A DNA stretch of 36,874 nucleotides from Armatimonadota bacterium (GTDB lineage: Bacteria > Armatimonadota > Zipacnadia > Zipacnadales > VGFC01). The translations under genes and the position numbers were made by a program. This document shows, piece by piece, positions 1-8,291 of this stretch (positions are counted from its first letter, which is position 1; every line of letters begins with the position of its first letter). The notes under the pieces were generated by a model. The model searched no databases. It worked only from the letters and a program-made list of their open reading frames with translations, and had not been told where the DNA came from. The stretch lies in assembly GCA_016869045.1 (NCBI GenBank), contig VGFC01000020.1, positions 1 to 36,874 on the forward strand, given 5' to 3'.

Positions 1-436
1 CCCGCAGGCGTGGCAGCGACTCCTCGTCCTTCCGTCGGCGGGTCGCTTCCTTGCTGGCGATGATGTCGTCGAGGTGACACACGGGGAAACCCTCGACCTC
101 CACGTGTCGGCCCCAGGCCTCCGCGAAGGTCTCGATGCCGTCCGGCGCAAAGACGAGGTCCACGTCGAACGGGCCGTTCCTCAACCGCACGAAGTCCTTG
201 CCGCGAACGATAGCCTCCGCCTCCCCCTCGCTCAGCGCGAACCCCAGTTCACTCAGCGCCTGCACGATCGCGCGTCCGTTCGCCGGGCAGGGCTCCGCGA
301 AGACCTCGACGGCTGGCAGGGCTTCTGCGAAGCCGTGCATGAGCGCACCCGACATGCCGGTGAACAGATAGCGGACGCCGTGCCGCACGAAGGCGTCGCG
401 GATGTCCTCTGCTTGCCGGTACTCAAACGCGCCCAT
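1..436 (-). CDS. Nucleotidyltransferase-like protein (DUF6036/AbiEii-like), partial
   Basis: The reading frame starts at ATG 436 on the minus strand and runs off the window edge, so about 145 N-terminal residues are visible. Residues near 23-35 read YLFTGMSGALMHG, which resembles the glycine-rich GGxALxxHG motif of minimal nucleotidyltransferases. A later VDLVFAP segment fits the acidic metal-binding strand, and a DDIIASK segment matches the helix that follows in this group. The start overlaps the end of the upstream 72-residue gene by 14 bases, so the two are probably translationally coupled. Proteins of this type are often annotated as DUF6036 or AbiEii-like, some acting in toxin-antitoxin pairs. 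Whether this one is a toxin, a housekeeping transferase or an inactive relative cannot be told. Family assignment is from motifs only. Confidence 0.6.
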   Translation of the reverse strand, partial: MGAFEYRQAEDIRDAFVRHGVRYLFTGMSGALMHGFAEALPAVEVFAEPCPANGRAIVQALSELGFALSEGEAEAIVRGKDFVRLRNGPFDVDLVFAPDGIETFAEAWGRHVEVEGFPVCHLDDIIASKEATRRRKDEESLPRLR

Positions 437-641
437 AGCCCAGCCACTCCGGGAGGTTCTCCTCGCACCAGCGGCGGTACTCCTCCATCGTGTCGAACGC
501 GCGGAAGGGGGCGTCGTCCAGGACGGGCTTGTACGTCTTGATGAAGGAGTAGCGTATCCGCGTGGCCAGCGGACGCCGGCGCGCGGCCTCGAAGTCCTCC
601 CACAGGTCGCGGGGAATCTCAATCTCCTCGTCCGCCGCCAT
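423..641 (-). CDS. Small conserved hypothetical protein, partner of the nucleotidyltransferase
   Basis: A 72-residue soluble, charged protein. ATG 641 was chosen because a minus-strand AGGAG lies just upstream and a good promoter lies at 682-710; a longer in-frame extension to 794 would read through that promoter and has low-complexity composition. The C-terminus has an acidic/aromatic segment (EEYRRWCEENLPEWLGY). The stop overlaps the downstream nucleotidyltransferase-like start by 14 bases, the arrangement expected for an obligate pair such as antitoxin plus nucleotidyltransferase. I do not recognise a DNA-binding fold, so antitoxin activity is only a possibility drawn from the context. Confidence 0.65.
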   Translation of the reverse strand: MAADEEIEIPRDLWEDFEAARRRPLATRIRYSFIKTYKPVLDDAPFRAFDTMEEYRRWCEENLPEWLGYGRV

Positions 642-681
642 CACAACGCTCCTCTGCGCGGTGTGCCCGGCGTCCGGACCC

Positions 682-710
682 ATTATAGCCCGCGCAGGCC
701 TCCGCCGCAA
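682..710 (-). promoter_or_regulatory. Sigma-A-type promoter for the nucleotidyltransferase pair
   Basis: On the minus strand, TTGCGG (710-705) is followed after 17 bases by a perfect TATAAT (687-682). Transcription would start near 675, giving a leader of about 34 bases before ATG 641. Confidence 0.65.
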
Positions 711-764
711 TGCGCGCCGCTCCCGCGTCCGCCGTCGCCGTTCTCCGCAACTCCCGCCTTGCGC

Positions 765-794
765 TTGACACGCCCCTCCACCCGTCGCTATCAT
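765..794 (+). promoter_or_regulatory. Sigma-A-type promoter for tRNA-Ser
   Basis: A consensus TTGACA (765-770) is followed after 18 bases by TATCAT (789-794). It points at the tRNA-Ser gene, with predicted initiation near 801. The tandem-word repeat at 809-845 would lie in the tRNA precursor leader. Confidence 0.7.
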
Positions 795-808
795 GCCGTT
801 CGTAGGTG

Positions 809-845
809 AACTCTGGACTCTGGACTTTGGACTCCGGACTGCCGT
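809..845 (+). repeat. Degenerate tandem-word repeat (TGGACTC-type)
   Basis: Four or five imperfect copies of a 7-8 base word (TGGACTC, TGGACTT, TGGACTC, CGGACT) end in GCCGTT. Analogous word repeats bordered by GCCGTT/AACGGC occur near 14725-14848, 27625-27668 and 30168-30212, which suggests one repeat class with changing words. Confidence 0.6.
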
Positions 846-850
846 TCGTC

Positions 851-936
851 GGAGGGATGGCCGAGTGGTCTATGGCGGCGGTCTTGAAAACCGTTAGGCG
901 AAAGCCTCGGGGGTTCGAATCCCTCTCCCTCCGCCA
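851..936 (+). tRNA. tRNA-Ser (anticodon TGA)
   Basis: Acceptor arm GGAGGGA (851-857) pairs with TCCCTCC (926-932); discriminator G933 is followed by an encoded CCA (934-936). The anticodon loop CTTGAAA has TGA in the centre. A long variable arm (TTAGGCGAAAGCCTC region) marks a class II tRNA, and the T loop GGTTCGAATC is canonical. Confidence 0.95.
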
Positions 937-951
937 GTCCTGCCCTTCCAG

Positions 952-1959
952 CTAGGCTTCCCCTGCCTTGCGGCCGTAGACCCTCTCGGCGGTTCTCCAG
1001 CACACGTTGGCGCGCGCGGTCTCGCTGAGCTGGTCGAGGAACACGTCGTAGCGCTGGAGTTCGGGGCCGAGCCGCTCGAAGCGGGTCACGAGGTCTGAGC
1101 CCAGGCAGATGCGCTCGCTCTGCTGCTCGGTCAGCGCGAGCCACTCGTCGCGCGGGACGCCGCCGGGGCAGATGATCTCATCGAAGATGATCCACGAGTA
1201 GTCTACGACGAGCCGCGGGTACTGCTCCAGAAGGCGCCGTACCATCTGGTGGTAGAAGGGCACGTTCACCCTTCGAGAGATGCCGCAGTGGGCCAGGATG
1301 AAACGCGTGCGGGGGAAGTCGCGGAGGGCCTCCTCCAGTTCGTAGAGATAGACAGGGTGATCGCTCTTGCTGACCGAGGTCACATTCTGGTGTAGGAGCA
1401 CGGGCAGATCGCGCTCGGTCGCGAACTCATACACCGGCCACAGGGCGCGATGGTTGGCCCGCGCCACATCGCCCTGTGTGAGAGCCGTCAGGTCGTCATG
1501 GCGGAGGAGCAGCTCGCCGATCCCCGCCCACACATCGGGGTAGGCCTCGTACGTGCGGCGCACGTCGCGGATCGCGAACCCATCGGTGGGGTTGAACCCG
1601 CACAGGAGCGGATAGAGCCGCCCGCGCGGTTCCTCCGGCAGGCTGCGGACCATCTCGGCGACGAGCGCGTCGGTCCCCCCGTAGTAGTAGCAGCGCGCGT
1701 CGTTGGCGAGGTAGTAGTCGGGCGGTTCGCGGTCGTGCTCGTCCCACATCTTCGCGACCGGCAGGCCGAAGATCACCGCGCGCCCGACGTTGGCGCGGTC
1801 CATGGCGCGGATCAGCGCCTCCGCGCCGGGCGTCTCCTGCACGAAGTTCACGACATGCAGGTGGGCGTCAATCAGCGGGTACTTGCTGCCGCGCAGCCGG
1901 GCGAGAGAGCCGCGCCGAGCGGGATCGCGCGTCCAGGTGGGGATCGACTCATTGGGCAT
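952..1959 (-). CDS. Amidohydrolase family protein (amidohydrolase_2-like TIM barrel)
   Basis: A 335-residue putative metal-dependent hydrolase. Metal-ligand motifs of the family appear in order: DAHLH near residues 31-35 (beta-1 HxH), LLHQN in the middle (beta-5 His), LAHCG (beta-6 His) and LGSDL near the C-terminus (beta-8 Asp). It lacks a signal peptide, so it should be cytoplasmic. ATG 1959 is preferred over an upstream ATG because GGGAGG lies 9 bases before it. It overlaps the stop of the upstream repeat protein by 11 bases, implying coupled translation. Relatives hydrolyse or decarboxylate small carboxylates, amides or lactones; substrate cannot be assigned. The YYY run and long middle insertion are lineage features I do not recognise. 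Confidence 0.88.
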   Translation of the reverse strand: MPNESIPTWTRDPARRGSLARLRGSKYPLIDAHLHVVNFVQETPGAEALIRAMDRANVGRAVIFGLPVAKMWDEHDREPPDYYLANDARCYYYGGTDALVAEMVRSLPEEPRGRLYPLLCGFNPTDGFAIRDVRRTYEAYPDVWAGIGELLLRHDDLTALTQGDVARANHRALWPVYEFATERDLPVLLHQNVTSVSKSDHPVYLYELEEALRDFPRTRFILAHCGISRRVNVPFYHQMVRRLLEQYPRLVVDYSWIIFDEIICPGGVPRDEWLALTEQQSERICLGSDLVTRFERLGPELQRYDVFLDQLSETARANVCWRTAERVYGRKAGEA

Positions 1960-2710
1960 GGCTCGCGGCCTCCCATCGCGGCGCAAGATAGGCCAGCTCG
2001 TCGGCCTCCAGGAAGCGCTGCACGTACCGCCACGCGCACTCGTCCCGGATCAGGTCGCGCAGACCCGCGTCGGTGAAGTGCTCCAATAGGGGGCGACTTA
2101 GGGCGCTGGGCAAGGCCCGGAGGAGATACGCGAGATCCCGCTCATCGCGGACCAGGCTCACCACACGGTCCCATCCCAACATGCCGATGAGCTCCCGCTG
2201 CCGCGCCGTGTCAACCGACCGCAGGACCAGGCCCAGCTCCTCTCCGGTCTGGAACAGGCGCACGAGGAAGTCCTGCGCGAGCAGCTCCAGGACTAGCGCA
2301 TCGCTGGCGCCGTAGACCCACTCCAGAATCTCTGCCAGCTCCCCCGGCGTCCTCACGAGTTCCCGCAGCCCGCTGCCGCCGAGGGCCCTCAGCAGCGCCT
2401 CCTCGACACGGTCATCCGCCAAAGCCGCCAGGAGATCGCGGAGTGCCTGCGGGGTCGCCACCACCTCCACGAGGCGGTCGCCGAGGGCCTCCGCCAGGAA
2501 GAGCTGGTCCTCCGGCTGCAGGACAGTCATCACCGCCTGCAGCCCCGGCGGCTTCTCGATGACGTCCGCCAGGTGCGGACGAAGCTGCTCCAGTGCCTCG
2601 CGGTCATGCTGGCCCTCCAGCACATCCAGCGCCGCGACCAACTCTCCCGCTGTGGCTACATCCGTCCTCTCGCCCTCAATGGTCAAGGGGTAACCGTCCG
2701 ACGGCATCAT
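1949..2710 (-). CDS. Helical-repeat protein with about six 35-residue repeats
   Basis: A 253-residue protein with no recognised catalytic motif. From about residue 22 to 245 it is built of roughly 35-residue units with the pattern L-x3-L, a variable stretch, LL-x2-LG, L-x2-LV-R and E-L-x2-LL; unit ends include ALRDLL, ELAEIL, ELGLVL and DLAYLL. Two helices per 35 residues is like TPR or PPR spacing, but the consensus TPR residues are absent. GAGGAGGG sits just before ATG 2710 (a second ATG at 2707 is also possible). It overlaps the amidohydrolase by 11 bases, so it may act as scaffold or adaptor for that enzyme. Function is unknown. Confidence 0.8.
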   Translation of the reverse strand: MMPSDGYPLTIEGERTDVATAGELVAALDVLEGQHDREALEQLRPHLADVIEKPPGLQAVMTVLQPEDQLFLAEALGDRLVEVVATPQALRDLLAALADDRVEEALLRALGGSGLRELVRTPGELAEILEWVYGASDALVLELLAQDFLVRLFQTGEELGLVLRSVDTARQRELIGMLGWDRVVSLVRDERDLAYLLRALPSALSRPLLEHFTDAGLRDLIRDECAWRYVQRFLEADELAYLAPRWEAASHAQ

Positions 2711-2859
2711 CGCATCCCTCCTCGTTGTCGTTTGTGCTTGCAGCTCACCAGAGCTGCGCCGTCGGGTCCTCCCACGGATACGTCAACGTCCACGTCGCAG
2801 CTCCGGTGAGCCGCAGGCACGAGCAAGAACGACGGACGCCCCGGCCAGCGCGGCGCTGC

Positions 2860-3324
2860 CGTCGCCCACTGGCGGAACTGGGTGCCCCGATGCGAGCGGA
2901 CGCGGTAGCCGACGGCGATGATGGCCTCCAGGTTGTGGTAGTCAACCAGTCGCCGGACTTGCCGCCTGCCCTCCATTTGAACGGTTACTGCGCTTCGTAG
3001 AAACACGGGAACAGTGGGGCGGGCATTCTTGCCCGCCACAGCCTCTGGCGGGCAAGAATGCCCGCCCCACTGTTCCCGTGTCTATCCGAGACTCAGTAAG
3101 TACTGCTTAACGGTTGCCTGTGGCCGCAGCTCGCCCTCGCGGAAGACGTTGCGGACATGCATGGAGATGTTCGGTCTGGTCGTCTGGAACAGCTCGGCCA
3201 TCTGGCCCTGGGTCAGCCAGACAGACTCGTCCGCCAGGCGTACCTGCACGCGCGAGACACCGTCCTCGCTTTGGTACAGGACGAACTCCCCGCCAGGTTC
3301 GCGCGGCATGATGCTCTGGTCCAT
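2860..3324 (-). pseudogene. RhuM-family (virulence protein RhuM-like) remnant, split by an inverted repeat
   Basis: From ATG 3324 the minus strand encodes a clear RhuM N-terminus, including VWLTQGQMAELFQTT and NISMHVRNVFREGEL, and ends at a TAG (3084-3082). This stop abuts a perfect palindrome at 3003-3081. Beyond the palindrome the family continues: EGRRQV, LVDYHNLEAIIAVGYRV and SHRGTQFRQWAT down to about 2860. After WAT the sequence leaves the family, so the C-terminal part is lost. Normal RhuM proteins are about 330 residues and carry a KilA-N/Bro-like region. The gene is therefore interrupted and truncated. RhuM genes are frequent in accessory regions; no partner system remains nearby. 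Confidence 0.8.
3003..3081. repeat. Perfect inverted repeat, 36-bp arms, inside the rhuM remnant
   Basis: Arms 3003-3038 and 3046-3081 are exact reverse complements separated by a 7-base loop. Each arm is itself a hairpin (GGCGGGC, ATTCT-like centre, GCCCGCC). The architecture GGGGCGG, variable centre, CCGCC matches the element at 9369-9433. It lies precisely where the RhuM reading frame breaks. Confidence 0.9.
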
Positions 3325-3462
3325 CGGTTGGCCTCCAGCGGTCTGAGCCCCCAGGTGCTTCGCGCCGGCAGGGAGGTTGTCCTGCGGGCGGGTCGGACGA
3401 GGACCTCGGCGGGTCGGTGCGGAACGCGCCCGGCAGCTTCGTACGGAAGGGACGGTTCTGCC

Positions 3463-6006
3463 ATGGCCCCCGGCACGCCTCTGCTGGCCTCCATCCTCCT
3501 TCTGGCCGTTGCGCTGCCGCAAGCTCACGCCGCAGAGCGGGAGCGGGCTGTCCTGGTGAAGGATGGGCAGCCGGCCGCCTGCATCGTGCTGAGCGCCCGC
3601 CCGACCTCCGCCGCGCAGTTCGCCGCCCACGAGCTGCAGTGGCACCTCGCGCAGATGACGGGGGCGACGCTGCTGATCGTGCGGGACGCTGCGGAGGTGT
3701 CGAAGGGCCATCTGCCGCTGCTCGTCGGCGACACCGAGCGCGCGCGGGCGGAGGGCCTGACCCAACTGCGCTTCGCCCCCCAGGAGCGCGTGGTGCGATT
3801 CGTCGAGGATGCGGTCATCCTCGTGGGGAGGGATGCGGATAGCCGCAGAGAGGTCGTGTACAACCTCGATGACCTGCCCTCGTGCGCGGACTGGCCGGGC
3901 TTCTACGAGGAGCGCGGCACGCTGGATGCGGTGTACGACTTCCTGGAGCAGCTCTGCGGCGTGCGTTGGCTGAGCCTCGCGGAGGGCGGCACGGTGCTGC
4001 CCAAGAGGCGGACGCTCGCCGTGCCGACGCGGGACCTGCGCCGGCAGCCTGCCTTCGAGTTCCGCGATGCGATCGGGGCGACGGGCGACGATCCCCTGCG
4101 CTACGACCCGTACACCGCCCTGTGGCCTGAGGGCACCGACCAGTTCAGGCAATGGGAGGCCGCCGCGTACCCGAAGCTCCACGCGCAGTACGATGCGAGC
4201 GGCCGCTACCTCGAAGCCAAGCGGATGCTCTCGCGCCTGTTCCTGCTGCGGATGCGCAACGGTGGGCAACCGGTACGCTGCAACCACTCGCTGTATGGGT
4301 ACTACCAGCGGTTCTGGGAGAGGAGCACGGACCCGAGTGCCGCGAAGCTCTTCGTGGAGCGCCGGCCGGGGATGTTCGCGAAGGGCTACGAGGGCGAGCC
4401 GCCCCAGATGTGCTACACCAGCCGCGAGCTGATCGACCAACTCGTGCAGGATGCCTGCGACTACTACGACGGCACGAAGACCGGCGCGGACCTGGGCATC
4501 TTCTGGCGACCGGCGCTGCCGAATCCCTTCCCCGTCGAGCCGATGGACAACTCGAGCTTCTGCAAGTGCGACGAGTGCCGGAAGTGGCTGACCGCCGAGC
4601 ACAAGCCCGCCGGCAACGTCTTCTCCACCGGCCTGTACAGCGACTACTTCTTCCACTTCATCAATGAAGTGCAGCAGGGCCTCGGGAAGACCCACCCGGA
4701 CAAGTCCATCGTCACGCTCGCCTACGCCTCCCATGCGATGATGCCCGAGCGCCTGAAGCTCGACCCGCGCGTGGCGGTCCAGTTCTGCTTCGCGATGAAC
4801 CGCTCGCCCGCGAGTCGCGAGGGGTACGAGAGCGAGGTCCGGCTCCTGAAGCAGTGGGGTTCTGAGGGCGTCGGGCGACCGCTGTATCTGTGGCTCTACT
4901 ACACCTTCCCGGTGGAGACCGCGAACAACGGGAAGTACCACTGCTTCCCGGGCTTCTTCGCCCACACGATCGGCGAGCAGTTCCGGCTCTTCCGTCAGTA
5001 TGGCTACCGCGGCATGTTCCACTGCGGCTACGGGCAGGAAGTCGAGGCCTACGTCACCTTCAAGCTGATGGACGACCCCAACGCGGAGGTCGATGACCTT
5101 CTCGACGAGTACTTCGCCGGCCTCTACGGCCCCGCGGCACAGCCGATGCGGCAGCTCTACGAGGCCATCGAGAAGACATACTGCGATCCGGCGAACTACC
5201 CGAAGGAGGGCGTCAGCGGCGCCGAGCTGTCCTGGGGCTACCTCGGCACGGAGGGGCGGATGGCGGAGTTCGGGGCGCTGCTCGACCGGGCGAAGGCCCT
5301 CGCGGCGACGGACGAGCAGAAGCATCGCATCGGGTTGTTCGAGCTGAGCGTCTGGAGCTACATGACGTTCGGTCGCGAGCAGTACCAGCAGCGCCAGGCG
5401 GCTCCCATCCCCAGCGTGCATGCGCCGTGTGTTACCGACGCGAGCGGCGACGTGGCCAAGGTGGATTGGGCGAAGGCCGCGCCGCTGCCGGGCAGCTGGT
5501 ACGAGCGCGGCGGCGACAAGCCCTCACCAAGGTCGCTCGCCGGCCGCATCGCCCACGACGGGACCTACCTGTACGTCGAGCTGACCGACGCGTGCGACAC
5601 CTCGAAGCTCGAAGCCTCGGCGATGGTCTTCCCGTTCGATGACTGGGAGCTGTTCGTCGCGGGCCAACGCGCGCTGCCCTACCGCCAGTACGCCATCGGG
5701 CCGACGGGGCTGCTCGTCGCTCTCTCGGACGGCGAGGTGAACTTCCGGCGCAACGTGCCCATTGAGGACCACGGCATCCGCGCACAGTCGGACGTGAGCG
5801 CACCGGACAAGTGGACGGTCCGCATGGCGCTGCCCCTGCAATCGATCATCGCCGGCGGCGTCCGCCCGGGTGGCACGGTCTACCTCAACATCCTCCGCAT
5901 CTCATCTCCCGCGATCAACGGGACCGGCGCGCTCGGCCTGGACACGTGGGTCTCCCACTGCACCGTGCACGAAGTGGACCGCTTGGGTGAGATCACGCTG
6001 GAGTGA
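3463..6006 (+). CDS. Secreted DUF4838-family protein with C-terminal CBM9-like domain
   Basis: An 847-residue exported protein. ATG 3463 is chosen because it opens a signal peptide (ASILLLAVALPQAHA, cleavage near residue 23) after GGAAGGGA; upstream in-frame sequence is antisense to the rhuM remnant. Residues about 25-150 resemble the alpha-glucuronidase-like N-terminal domain that precedes DUF4838 barrels (AAHELQWHLAQMTGA, LLVGDT). Residues about 180-640 form the DUF4838-like barrel region, with a CKCDEC cysteine cluster. From about 655 to the end (SGDVAKVDWAKA, YLYVELTD, WTVRMALPL) it looks like a family 9 carbohydrate-binding or DOMON-like beta-sandwich. It probably binds or cleaves plant or microbial polysaccharide outside the membrane; the reaction is not established. 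The next secreted gene begins 12 bases downstream, suggesting an operon. Confidence 0.85.
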   Translation: MAPGTPLLASILLLAVALPQAHAAERERAVLVKDGQPAACIVLSARPTSAAQFAAHELQWHLAQMTGATLLIVRDAAEVSKGHLPLLVGDTERARAEGLTQLRFAPQERVVRFVEDAVILVGRDADSRREVVYNLDDLPSCADWPGFYEERGTLDAVYDFLEQLCGVRWLSLAEGGTVLPKRRTLAVPTRDLRRQPAFEFRDAIGATGDDPLRYDPYTALWPEGTDQFRQWEAAAYPKLHAQYDASGRYLEAKRMLSRLFLLRMRNGGQPVRCNHSLYGYYQRFWERSTDPSAAKLFVERRPGMFAKGYEGEPPQMCYTSRELIDQLVQDACDYYDGTKTGADLGIFWRPALPNPFPVEPMDNSSFCKCDECRKWLTAEHKPAGNVFSTGLYSDYFFHFINEVQQGLGKTHPDKSIVTLAYASHAMMPERLKLDPRVAVQFCFAMNRSPASREGYESEVRLLKQWGSEGVGRPLYLWLYYTFPVETANNGKYHCFPGFFAHTIGEQFRLFRQYGYRGMFHCGYGQEVEAYVTFKLMDDPNAEVDDLLDEYFAGLYGPAAQPMRQLYEAIEKTYCDPANYPKEGVSGAELSWGYLGTEGRMAEFGALLDRAKALAATDEQKHRIGLFELSVWSYMTFGREQYQQRQAAPIPSVHAPCVTDASGDVAKVDWAKAAPLPGSWYERGGDKPSPRSLAGRIAHDGTYLYVELTDACDTSKLEASAMVFPFDDWELFVAGQRALPYRQYAIGPTGLLVALSDGEVNFRRNVPIEDHGIRAQSDVSAPDKWTVRMALPLQSIIAGGVRPGGTVYLNILRISSPAINGTGALGLDTWVSHCTVHEVDRLGEITLE

Positions 6007-6018
6007 GGGAGCTGACCG

Positions 6019-8085
6019 ATGAAGGCCACGTTTCATGTTCTGCTGGCCATCGCCCCGTCGGCCATGGTGGGGGCCCAGGAGCGGCCCCTGACCCTCGCGG
6101 AACTGACGAGCATCGACCCCGCGACACCCATCCTGCGGGTCGCGATGGGGCCCATCGACCCCGCAGCCCCCGGCTGGCTGTTCGGGACGAACGTGTGGGC
6201 TCGCTACGGGAACGGTCCGTGGGAGCTCGTCTACCGACCGGCGGAGGGCGGCGCCGATGTCACTCGCGCCGGCCAGCCCGTCTTCCACGTCCTGCTGACC
6301 GGTACGCCGAGCGCGGTGCGCGTAGGTTGCGTAGGTTACTACACGGGGCCGTGCTTCGTGGATGACATCGCGCTGATCCTGCCGGATGGTTCGCTGCTCG
6401 CGCCCTCCTCGGCTGTGGCGATCAACACTGCAGCCTCCCCTGAGAGCGCGATCGGCGCCGACGGCAAGTGCGCGAGCGTCAGCCACCTTGCGGGTCCGAC
6501 GCCCGGGACGCCCACTGTTGTCGATGCAGTCGAGGTCACCTTCGACGACGTCCCCGAGGCCTACCGGTCAACCCAACTCAGCCTTCCGACCGTGCGCGTG
6601 ACCCCGCCCCGGTTCGGCCTCTACCACATCGCGAATGGCGATACCGACCCGCACGAGTCGCTGCCCGGCTGGCACTATGAGCCGGACCCGGCGGCCCACG
6701 CGTTCTACGACTTCCTCGTACCTCAGTCGAACAACCCGGCTCTCTTCGCCGAGATCAGGAAGACGAAGCCCGACATCAAGATCATCGCGCGCCTGACTTG
6801 GCCCGGCACCAACCCGCTCGACTACTTCTACCGACCCGAGGAACGGAAGAAGATCGAGGAGGCCATCCGCGAGCAGTTGGCGCGTGGGACGGAGGGGCTC
6901 TACGGCGTCTACCTCGGCGACGAAGAGCCGCAGCACTTCTTCAACGGCTGGTACGGGGGCGGCGTGCCCGAATGGGCCGCCCGCTACGCGGGCAAGTACG
7001 AGGAGGAGACCGGCGCCGACTTCGATTGGAGCCAGTCCGCCTGTCGCGACTGGATCATCGAAAAGGGCCGCGCGCTGTGGGATGACCTGTACCGCATCGT
7101 CAAGGACGTCGATCCGAAGCTGAAGGTCATGCCCTTCCTATACGTGCCTGGCGACATCAGCGGCTGGGGCTTCTGGGACCCGAAGACCATCAAGGCCGAC
7201 GGCTGGGTGTACCAGTGGTACTACCATGACAAGGGCGCCACGGTGAAGGTCCCGCTCGCCCGGCCCCGGGCCGGCGTCACCGAGGTGCTCGCCCGTGACT
7301 CGTGGTTCAGCGTCTCGGTACACAAGCTCGTCGAGGCCGGCGTTCCGCTCGACGAGATCTACTGCCAGATCTGGGCCTATCGCCCCGAAGACGACCCCAT
7401 CGACCAGACGGAGTGCGTCCGCCGCGCGGGAATCAGCAACATCTGGGTCTTCTACACGTGCGCGTGGCTGCCGCCCAAGCCCGTCGTCATGCCCCCGCTG
7501 AGGGACGCCGCGTTCCGCCTGCTCGCCGAGGGCGAGGATGGGCCCTTCCTGGCGCAGGAAACGCAGAACGGATTCGCGGCCGTCGGTGTCGGCCTCGCAC
7601 AGCGCTTCATTGCCGGCAAGGCGGCGCTGGCTACCGTCACGCTTCGTCTCAAGGCCACGACGGCGGTCCCTCACACGCTGCAACTCCTCCCGGATGACGG
7701 GGGCAGGCCGGGGCCCGAGCCGCTGGCTTCCGCCCGACTACAGCCCGCCGCAGGCTTCGACGACTGGCTGACCGTGCCGCTGGCCGCCACGCTGCAGCCG
7801 GGGAAGGGCTACTACCTCGCCCTGACGCCCGATCGGCGTCCCGAGGGGGTCCGGCTCGGCCCGCGCCCCGAGGACGACGCGAGCGGACCTCTGCTGTGGG
7901 CGACGGGCTTCCGCGACCCCTACCCAGGCGGCGAACTGATCCACCGCGAGGTCTACGAGGGGTATTTCGACGACTGGCGGCTGTACGGATCGGAGGCCGC
8001 CGGAACATGGATCGGCTCCTGGCGGGCGAGCTACGCCGAGCGCCTGCTCTGGGAGTCCTACATCCGTGACGTTCGCGCACAATAG
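6019..8085 (+). CDS. Secreted protein with putative glycoside-hydrolase-like barrel
   Basis: A 688-residue exported protein that I cannot place in a named family. The first 19 residues form a signal peptide (FHVLLAIAPSAMVGA). Residues about 20-195 are beta-rich. Residues about 200-500 look like a TIM barrel: FGLYHIANGD, IKIIARLTWP, GLYGVYLGDEEPQ, LKVMPFLYVPGD, DGWVYQWYYHD and ISNIWVFYTCAW lie on successive predicted strands, and the DEEP segment is placed like a catalytic acidic pair. The C-terminal about 170 residues are beta-sandwich-like. GGGAG lies upstream of ATG 6019, 12 bases after the DUF4838 gene, so both are likely co-transcribed and used on the same glycan. Hydrolase activity is an inference. 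Confidence 0.8.
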   Translation: MKATFHVLLAIAPSAMVGAQERPLTLAELTSIDPATPILRVAMGPIDPAAPGWLFGTNVWARYGNGPWELVYRPAEGGADVTRAGQPVFHVLLTGTPSAVRVGCVGYYTGPCFVDDIALILPDGSLLAPSSAVAINTAASPESAIGADGKCASVSHLAGPTPGTPTVVDAVEVTFDDVPEAYRSTQLSLPTVRVTPPRFGLYHIANGDTDPHESLPGWHYEPDPAAHAFYDFLVPQSNNPALFAEIRKTKPDIKIIARLTWPGTNPLDYFYRPEERKKIEEAIREQLARGTEGLYGVYLGDEEPQHFFNGWYGGGVPEWAARYAGKYEEETGADFDWSQSACRDWIIEKGRALWDDLYRIVKDVDPKLKVMPFLYVPGDISGWGFWDPKTIKADGWVYQWYYHDKGATVKVPLARPRAGVTEVLARDSWFSVSVHKLVEAGVPLDEIYCQIWAYRPEDDPIDQTECVRRAGISNIWVFYTCAWLPPKPVVMPPLRDAAFRLLAEGEDGPFLAQETQNGFAAVGVGLAQRFIAGKAALATVTLRLKATTAVPHTLQLLPDDGGRPGPEPLASARLQPAAGFDDWLTVPLAATLQPGKGYYLALTPDRRPEGVRLGPRPEDDASGPLLWATGFRDPYPGGELIHREVYEGYFDDWRLYGSEAAGTWIGSWRASYAERLLWESYIRDVRAQ

Positions 8086-8115
8086 CCTCCGTCCCATTTT
8101 CCGCTCTCTGCAGCC

Positions 8116-8145
8116 TTGAACTCCGCCGAGGGCTTGTGGTATACT
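8116..8145 (+). promoter_or_regulatory. Sigma-A-type promoter with long leader
   Basis: TTGAAC (8116-8121), 18-base spacer, TATACT (8140-8145). Initiation near 8152 would leave a leader of about 140 bases before ATG 8292. The leader starts and continues with complementary GTACG-containing segments (8151-8156 and 8201-8206 region) and GC-rich inverted segments, so it may be structured; no known riboswitch was recognised. Confidence 0.65.
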
Positions 8146-8291
8146 CCGCCGTACGAGCAGGACTTGCGCGAGCAGGCTCTTGCCCGGCCGGGTTCGTGCC
8201 CGTACGACGCAGCATCCTCGCAGCACAGGGCGGCGCCCGGGGGCGCAGACTCGTCTGTCCGACGGCGTCGCCGAAGGGGGCAGCAATACAC

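Noticed and set aside
3082-5421. 779-codon open frame on the minus strand
   Set aside because: Antisense to the DUF4838 gene, which has a signal peptide, family motifs and a ribosome site. Only its last 75 codons (the RhuM N-terminus) are real.
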